Shown: piece by piece, positions 16,475-21,117 of the stretch
Layout of the letters: every line of letters starts with the position of its first letter
How positions within the stretch are numbered: the first letter of the stretch is position 1
Origin: Flavobacterium sp. UBA807
GTDB taxonomy: Bacteria; Bacteroidota; Bacteroidia; Flavobacteriales; Flavobacteriaceae
Length of the DNA: 21,117 nucleotides
Assembly: GCA_002296885.1 (NCBI GenBank)
Contig: DBIH01000158.1
Span: forward strand, 1 to 21,117
Reading direction: 5' to 3'
Made by a program: the position numbers and the translations under genes
Notes under the pieces: model-generated
What the model saw: the letters and a program-made list of their open reading frames with translations, nothing else
The model's database searches: none
What the model was told of the DNA's origin: nothing

Positions 16475-18424
16475 ATGAAAAAGAGAAAGCAAAAAGGGCT
16501 CTTAATTATAAAAATCTGCGCAATAATAGCATTGCTTGGATTGGCTTTGTTGTTTGCTTTCCGAAACACAATATTAAATAAAGTCATTCAACGCGTTGAT
16601 GCTAAAATGAAGCAGGATTATCAATGCAATTTTACAATACAAAATGCAGAATTCCATGGACTGACCAATCTCGAATTCCATCACATAGCTCTGGTTCCAA
16701 AAGAAGCCGATACACTAATTCACATAAACGAATTGAAAACCAGCGTTAACTTTTGGAAACTTTTGATCGGTGATATTCAATTAGGAAAACTCGAAATCAA
16801 CAAAGGATTTATCCAGTTGGTCAAAAATGGGAATCATGCAAATTATGATGCTTTCCTCCGTTCTAAAAAAGAGAAAAAAGATAATGATGAGGTTAATTAT
16901 GCCAAGCTCTTAAACCGGATTACTTCAAAATTGATGGATCTGGTTCCAACAGACATGCGGGTGAAAGGCTTTGCTTTTAAAATAAATGATAACGGCAACA
17001 AGGTAATTTTCGATTTTAATGAGTTGGCTTTAGCCGATAAAAAACTAAAGACAACTATTCAGGTTACTTCGGATAATTTTTCACAGCAATGGAGCATTAA
17101 TGGTTTTGCAGATCCAAGAGACCGAAAAGCCGATTTGACTTTTTCGAATGCCAAAAATGACACAATCAAAATTCCATATCTGGATAAAAAATTCAACCTG
17201 AAAACAGGCTTTAAATCGATTCATTTTAATCTTGAAAATTTAGGAATGAGTAATGGAGAGCTCCATGCTGATGGTTATTCATCCATAGAAAATCTGTTTG
17301 TCAATCATGCTAAAATTGCCACCAAGGATGTAGTCATAAAAAATGCCCGTTTCGATTATCACTGGGTTGTCGGACCTCGGTTTGTAGCTATCGACAGCAC
17401 ATCAACAATGCAGTTGAACAACATCAAATGCAACCCTTACATTTCGTATTCCAATGAGAAAGATAAAGTTTATGCACTTAAACTGAAGATTCCTAAAATG
17501 AAGGCACAAGACTTTATTTCATCCTTGCCAACCGGATTATTCCGTCATTTTGAAGGAATGGAAGCGCAGGGAAATTTTAGTTATTCGCTGAATTTTGAAT
17601 ACAACAATCACAAACCAAAAAATATAATTTTTGAAAGTAAGCTGAAACCCGAAGGATTAAAAATCACCAAATATGGCGATGCCGATTTGAACAAATTAAA
17701 TGGGTCATTCGTTTACCGCGCTATGGATAAAGGAGTTTTGCAAAGACCAATTCTGGTCGGACCCGAAAATTCAAATTATACGCCTTTAAGCGAAATTTCA
17801 CATCACCTTAGAAATTGTGTACTTACGAGTGAAGATCCATCATTCTTTTCTCATCGCGGATTTATCAATGAAGCTTTCAAGGAATCAATCGTAAAAAATA
17901 TCAAAACCAAAAAGTTTTCACGTGGTGCGAGTACTATCAGTATGCAGTTGGTAAAAAATATTTTTCTGACTCGTGAAAAAACCTTGTCAAGAAAACTCGA
18001 AGAAATTCTGTTGGTTTATATTCTTGAAAACAATCACATTAGTTCTAAGGAACGCATGCTTGAAGTCTATTTCAATATCATAGAATGGGGACCAAACATC
18101 TATGGAATTGGTGAAGCTTCGCAATTTTATTTCCAGAAAAGAGCTGTCGATTTAAATATAAATGAATGCTTGTTTTTGGCAACGATTATTCCAAATCCAA
18201 AAGGATTCATGTATCGTTTGGAAAATGATCATCAACTAAAACCTTTTGCCAAACAACAACAAAAATTCATAACCAAAGTAATGTTCCGCCGAAATCTTTT
18301 GGTGGCAAATGATACAATTGGCAACTTTCCGTTTTCAATTACCGGTCCGGCAAAATTCTTTTTGAAACAAAAGCCAACAGCAGTTGAAATAGAAACCAAT
18401 TCTATTGAAGATTTTGAATTTTAG
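16475..18424 (+). CDS. AsmA-like domain fused to GT51 peptidoglycan glycosyltransferase
   Basis: A 649-residue inner-membrane protein facing the periplasm. One transmembrane helix (about 9-29) follows a Lys/Arg-rich start. Residues about 35-130 look like the AsmA-family N-terminus (FHGLTNLEFHHIALVP, then LKTSVNFWKLLIGDIQLGKL, then a YDAFL end), and beta-rich AsmA/TamB-like sequence continues to about 410. The C-terminal third (about 430-610) is a GT51 glycosyltransferase, the family that polymerises lipid II into glycan strands: TSEDPSFFSHRGF (catalytic-type Glu453), RGASTISMQLVKNIFL (483-498), RKLEEILLVYILE (506-518) and ERMLEVYFNIIEWGPNIYGIG (split; Glu530). There is no transpeptidase domain, so it is monofunctional like MtgA, but with an AsmA-like region in front. 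It starts 1 base after the lipoprotein stop and ends directly against the next ATG. Confidence 0.85.
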   Translation: MKKRKQKGLLIIKICAIIALLGLALLFAFRNTILNKVIQRVDAKMKQDYQCNFTIQNAEFHGLTNLEFHHIALVPKEADTLIHINELKTSVNFWKLLIGDIQLGKLEINKGFIQLVKNGNHANYDAFLRSKKEKKDNDEVNYAKLLNRITSKLMDLVPTDMRVKGFAFKINDNGNKVIFDFNELALADKKLKTTIQVTSDNFSQQWSINGFADPRDRKADLTFSNAKNDTIKIPYLDKKFNLKTGFKSIHFNLENLGMSNGELHADGYSSIENLFVNHAKIATKDVVIKNARFDYHWVVGPRFVAIDSTSTMQLNNIKCNPYISYSNEKDKVYALKLKIPKMKAQDFISSLPTGLFRHFEGMEAQGNFSYSLNFEYNNHKPKNIIFESKLKPEGLKITKYGDADLNKLNGSFVYRAMDKGVLQRPILVGPENSNYTPLSEISHHLRNCVLTSEDPSFFSHRGFINEAFKESIVKNIKTKKFSRGASTISMQLVKNIFLTREKTLSRKLEEILLVYILENNHISSKERMLEVYFNIIEWGPNIYGIGEASQFYFQKRAVDLNINECLFLATIIPNPKGFMYRLENDHQLKPFAKQQQKFITKVMFRRNLLVANDTIGNFPFSITGPAKFFLKQKPTAVEIETNSIEDFEF

Positions 18425-18937
18425 ATGAAAACATTACAAGACATTCAGCAAATAATTGACAGTTATCATGAGCTTAATGAAACAATTGAAGCTGCCAATT
18501 TCCTTATAGATGAATACGGAATCAGGCATCCGAATTTCAACAACTTTGAGCTTCGCGAAAAAGCAAAACCCGAATATATTTTGATGACAACTGAAGGTAC
18601 TTTTGGGCAAAAACAAATCATCAGGATTCCTGAAAATACTTTCGAATTTCCGTTGATACTCATGCTGAATTTGATTGCCCACGAAATGATTCATGTGGGG
18701 CAAAAGGTAAAGGTAAATGAATTCCCCGACAGGAATGAGCGCGAATGGCAGGCGTATTACGAAATGCTGTTTCATAAAACCTATCCTCAGGTTCCTAATT
18801 GCACCCCTTTCCATCAAAAGTTTTTTGCAGAAAAAGCATTCAGCTATTATAAACGAATGGGGGAGAACTCCACCTTACAACAAAAATATTCCGGACAAAA
18901 AGCTGAAATAGAAGCGCTTTTGGCATCATTAGCATAA
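18425..18937 (+). CDS. Small HExxH putative metallopeptidase-like protein
   Basis: A 170-residue protein with no signal peptide or membrane helix, so probably cytosolic. I do not recognise the family with certainty. It has a hydrophobic helix leading into a zinc-peptidase-type motif, LNLIAHEMIHVGQ (HExxH: His86, Glu87, His90). About 15 residues later comes NEREWQAYYEML, where Glu105 or Glu107 could be the third metal ligand as in gluzincins. A helical C-terminus follows (FFAEKAFSYYKRMGEN and a Lys/Glu-rich end). HEMIHVGQ recalls the HExxHxxQ form seen in eCIS-core/DUF4157-type domains, but the rest does not clearly match. The ATG at 18425 directly abuts the TAG of the GT51 gene, so translation is likely coupled. 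A 72-base gap separates it from the MuiA-like gene. A role in envelope or peptidoglycan control is suggested only by position. Confidence 0.7.
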   Translation: MKTLQDIQQIIDSYHELNETIEAANFLIDEYGIRHPNFNNFELREKAKPEYILMTTEGTFGQKQIIRIPENTFEFPLILMLNLIAHEMIHVGQKVKVNEFPDRNEREWQAYYEMLFHKTYPQVPNCTPFHQKFFAEKAFSYYKRMGENSTLQQKYSGQKAEIEALLASLA

Positions 18938-18971
18938 AAAATAAATATGCTTCCCAACCTTTTCGTGTTAT

Positions 18972-18998
18972 TTAGGTATCTATAGAATAAATACCTAA
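18972..18998. repeat. 8-bp inverted repeat before the MuiA-like gene
   Basis: TTAGGTAT (18972-18979) and ATACCTAA (18991-18998) are perfect inverted arms around an 11-base spacer, 11 bases before the ATG at 19010. It could be an operator for a dimeric regulator or a leader hairpin close to the ribosome site. No U-run follows, so it is not a terminator. No clear TAnnTTTG motif is seen in this 72-base gap. Confidence 0.45.
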
Positions 18999-19009
18999 TC
19001 TTTAAAAAC

Positions 19010-20647
19010 ATGAAAAAAATCTCTTTTACAATCCTATTGCTGGTTTCTGCAATAGCTTTAGCCCAAAAACCAATTTTTACCACAGCCAAAGTCAAAGCAG
19101 CAACAGTTTATTACAATGCTGCCGAATTTTCACAAACTGCATCAGTCAATCTTCCTTCGGGAACAAGTGAAATCGTGATAAAGAATGTTGCCGATTATCT
19201 TAATGAGAATACGGTTCAGATTGGAGCACCAAATTCGGTAACGGTTTTGTCAGTACAGTTTACACAAAATTATATTTCGGAATACGAAATAGATGAAACC
19301 AATCCGGCAATTAAGAAAGTTCGCGATAGCATCGCTTGGACGCAAAAGGAAATCAAAAAAGTTCAGATTGAAAAATACTCAAACCAGCAAGCAAGTTTAT
19401 TAATGGATCAAAATCGAACTGTAGCTGGGGCAAATTCAGGAATGAATGTTACAGAACTTATGAAGCTTATCGATTTCTATAAAATCAAAAAAACCGAACT
19501 TGAAAACATGGTTGTTACTTTACAGGAGAAAGAGACAAAATTGAATCAGAAACTAATTAATCTAAATGAGAAACTGGAAGTTAATACCAAAAATGAAGAG
19601 AAAAATTCGAGTGGAAAGTTAATTATTCAGGTGATGAATGAAATTGCCGGTGCTGTAAATCTCGACATAAATTATATTACCAACAGTGCTTCGTGGACAC
19701 CTTTCTACGATTTGCGAGCCGAGAATATTACTTCACCAATCAATATGATGTACAAGGCTCAGGTAACACAAAGCACAGGCATTGACTGGAAGAAAGTGAA
19801 TCTAACTTTGTCTTCAGGTAATCCAAATCAAAATAATCAAGCACCATTGTTGAGTTCCTGGTTTTTGAGATATGCAGCTTTATATGATAAAGATGAAAAT
19901 TTTGGGATTCAAAACGATTTTAAGGGAAGAGCAGCAGGAGTTGAGTTACAAGAAGTTGTTGTAACCGGATACAATGCAAAGAAAAATAAAGAAGGAGCTT
20001 ACGCCCTTAGCACTGTTAGTGCAAATATTAATGAAAACCAACTCAACGTTTCGTTTGATATAGACATTCCATATGATATTTTATCAAATGGGAAACCGCA
20101 TAGTGTAGCATTGAAAGAAATCAAATTGCCGGCAACTTATAAATATTATGCTGCGCCGAGAGTGGATAAAGATGCTTTTCTCTTAGCAGAAATCAATGAT
20201 TATTCGAAGTATAATTTGTTGCCCGGAGAAGCCAATATCATTTTTGAAGGATTGTATGTTGGCAAAACAATGATTAATCCAAATCAAACTTCAGACACTC
20301 TAAATTTAAGCATGGGAAGAGATAAAAAAATCTCCATCAAGCGGGAAAAAGTTGTGGATAAATCGGGGACACGTTTTCTTTCATCAAAAAAAGAACAGAC
20401 ATTCACCTATGATATAACGGTTAGAAATAATAAAAAAGAAGTAGCCACTATTATGCTGAAAGACCAATATCCATTAAGCACCGATAAGGAAATTGAAATA
20501 GAATTGTTAGAAAGTAATGGCGCCAAGGAAAATAAAGAAACGGGAATCCTAACTTGGGATTTAAAACTAAATCCGAATGAAACAAAGAAAATCAGGATAA
20601 GTTACAAAGTCAAATATCCGAAAGACAAAATTATAGATAATCTTTAA
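19010..20647 (+). CDS. MuiA-family (DUF4140/DUF4139) secreted protein with SusC-like insert
   Basis: A 545-residue exported protein of the 'mucoidy inhibitor MuiA' family; biochemical role unknown. Signal peptide MKKISFTILLLVSAIALAQ. The DUF4140-type N-terminal domain covers about 25-130 (KVKAATVYYNAAEFSQTASV, then LPSGTSEIVIKNV). A helical, coiled-coil-like segment runs from about 145 to 200 (KLIDFYKIKKTELENMVVTL and on). The DUF4139 domain begins near 205 with the recognisable NSASWTPFYDLRAENI (225-240) and continues to the end (SYKVKYP). Between two DUF4139 strands lies an unusual stretch at 305-336: KGRAAGVE, LQEVVVTGY, then KK..GA.. and STVSA. It looks like pieces of a SusC-type TonB receptor plug start. 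The gene is 72 bases after the HExxH gene, with an 8-bp inverted repeat between, and a strong terminator follows. It may be its own unit. Confidence 0.88.
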   Translation: MKKISFTILLLVSAIALAQKPIFTTAKVKAATVYYNAAEFSQTASVNLPSGTSEIVIKNVADYLNENTVQIGAPNSVTVLSVQFTQNYISEYEIDETNPAIKKVRDSIAWTQKEIKKVQIEKYSNQQASLLMDQNRTVAGANSGMNVTELMKLIDFYKIKKTELENMVVTLQEKETKLNQKLINLNEKLEVNTKNEEKNSSGKLIIQVMNEIAGAVNLDINYITNSASWTPFYDLRAENITSPINMMYKAQVTQSTGIDWKKVNLTLSSGNPNQNNQAPLLSSWFLRYAALYDKDENFGIQNDFKGRAAGVELQEVVVTGYNAKKNKEGAYALSTVSANINENQLNVSFDIDIPYDILSNGKPHSVALKEIKLPATYKYYAAPRVDKDAFLLAEINDYSKYNLLPGEANIIFEGLYVGKTMINPNQTSDTLNLSMGRDKKISIKREKVVDKSGTRFLSSKKEQTFTYDITVRNNKKEVATIMLKDQYPLSTDKEIEIELLESNGAKENKETGILTWDLKLNPNETKKIRISYKVKYPKDKIIDNL

Positions 20648-20672
20648 TCATATAATTAATAGCTTAAATTCT

Positions 20673-20704
20673 AAAATACGCAATCCTCAAAGATTGCGTA
20701 TTTT
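20673..20704 (+). terminator. Rho-independent terminator after the MuiA-like gene
   Basis: A perfect 13-bp inverted repeat: AAAATACGCAATC (20673-20685), loop CTCAAA, GATTGCGTATTTT (20692-20704). It ends in a T-run on the plus strand, 25 bases after the stop of the MuiA-like gene. Confidence 0.88.
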
Positions 20705-20764
20705 GCATAACAATAAGATTGTAAAATTTTTATCATTAAATTTACCAATATTAAATCCTATGCT

Positions 20765-21117
20765 ATGAAAAAATTATTACTTCTAAGTCTATGTCTATAT
20801 TCTTTTCTAAGTTATTCACAAACACTCGGATTACAGCAATTTGCAACCGGATTTACAGCAGCAATAGAATTAACGCATCCGGTAAATGATTCACGTCTTT
20901 TTGTGGTGCAACAAGGTGGTTTGATACGCATTGTAAATCCGGATGGTAGTATTAATGCAACGCCCTTTTTAAATTTATCATCATTGATAAGTACCGGTAG
21001 TGAGCGGGGTTTGCTTGGTTTGGCATTTCATCCTAACTATGCTTCCAACGGGCTTTTCTTTGTAAATTATACCAATACTGCCGGAAATACAGTTATTGCA
21101 AGATATGGTGTAAGCGC
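20765..21117 (+). CDS. Secreted PQQ-dependent sugar dehydrogenase-like protein (3' end cut off)
   Basis: The first 117 residues of an exported beta-propeller protein of the glucose/sorbosone dehydrogenase family (GSDH, PF07995). These are soluble PQQ-dependent aldose dehydrogenases and relatives. Signal peptide MKKLLLLSLCLYSFLSYSQ is followed by FATGFTAAIELTHPVNDSRL, FVVQQGGLIRIV, FLNLSSLIS and SERGLLGLAFHPNYASNGLF. The last is the family's most characteristic block, and the histidine in AFHPNY corresponds to the PQQ-site histidine. The start is ATG 20765; an ATG at 20760 is followed at once by a stop in its own frame. It lies after a terminator, so it is a separate unit. In flavobacteria such proteins often carry a C-terminal type IX secretion signal, but that end is outside the window. 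No confident promoter is visible; a TAAATTTA near 20737 is only an approximate -7 match. Confidence 0.88.
   Translation, partial: MKKLLLLSLCLYSFLSYSQTLGLQQFATGFTAAIELTHPVNDSRLFVVQQGGLIRIVNPDGSINATPFLNLSSLISTGSERGLLGLAFHPNYASNGLFFVNYTNTAGNTVIARYGVS

Noticed and set aside
18434..18817. Minus-strand frame of 127 codons
   Set aside because: Antisense to the HExxH gene; no recognisable domain, signal or promoter.
20760..20768. ATG at 20760 as start of the sugar dehydrogenase
   Set aside because: The frame is ATG CTA TGA; the working start is ATG 20765.

Overview
The window is about 21 kb of AT-rich chromosome (roughly one third G+C by eye) from a member of the Bacteroidota, most likely a Flavobacterium or close relative. 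Several things point there: genes end in AT-rich gaps with TAnnTTTG-type -7 promoter motifs instead of TATAAT boxes; Shine-Dalgarno sequences are scarce; there is a SusC-type N-terminal extension on a TonB-dependent receptor, a DUF4270 lipoprotein and a GldH-like lipoprotein; and the panC/panD/flippase/radA neighbourhood resembles that of flavobacteria. I see no mobile element, phage gene, CRISPR array, rRNA or tRNA. It reads as core chromosome with several poorly understood Bacteroidota-specific genes.

Left part, minus strand (1-10829). Three transcription units run leftwards. (1) A short glycogen-synthase-like GT5 protein, a DUF4270 lipoprotein and glmS form a tight operon closed by a hairpin terminator at 6230-6254. 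(2) A TonB-dependent receptor is followed 27 bases later by an SGNH-hydrolase-like lipoprotein, and a 13-bp hairpin terminator lies at 1551-1584. (3) atpD, cut off at the left edge, has a good promoter match in front of it.

Middle, plus strand (10935-15852). Divergent from the GT5 gene come panC and panD (beta-alanine and pantothenate for CoA), a LPG-synthase-like/flippase-like membrane protein, a secreted alpha/beta-hydrolase-fold protein whose nucleophile motif looks lost, and radA. Gaps are 5-58 bases, so this is probably one operon with internal promoters.

Right part, plus strand (15985-21117). A three-gene cluster with 1- and 0-base gaps encodes a GldH-like lipoprotein, an inner-membrane protein that fuses an AsmA-like domain to a GT51 peptidoglycan glycosyltransferase, and a small HExxH protein. 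It is followed by a secreted MuiA/DUF4139 protein with a SusC-like sequence inserted in it, a strong terminator at 20673-20704, and the start of a secreted PQQ-type sugar dehydrogenase cut off at the right edge.

The most interesting items are the AsmA-GT51 fusion and its tightly coupled partners, the half-length glycogen-synthase relative without its nucleotide-sugar motif in an operon with glmS, the SusC-like motif inside the MuiA protein, and the receptor plus SGNH-lipoprotein pair. None is proven to be a new system from sequence alone.
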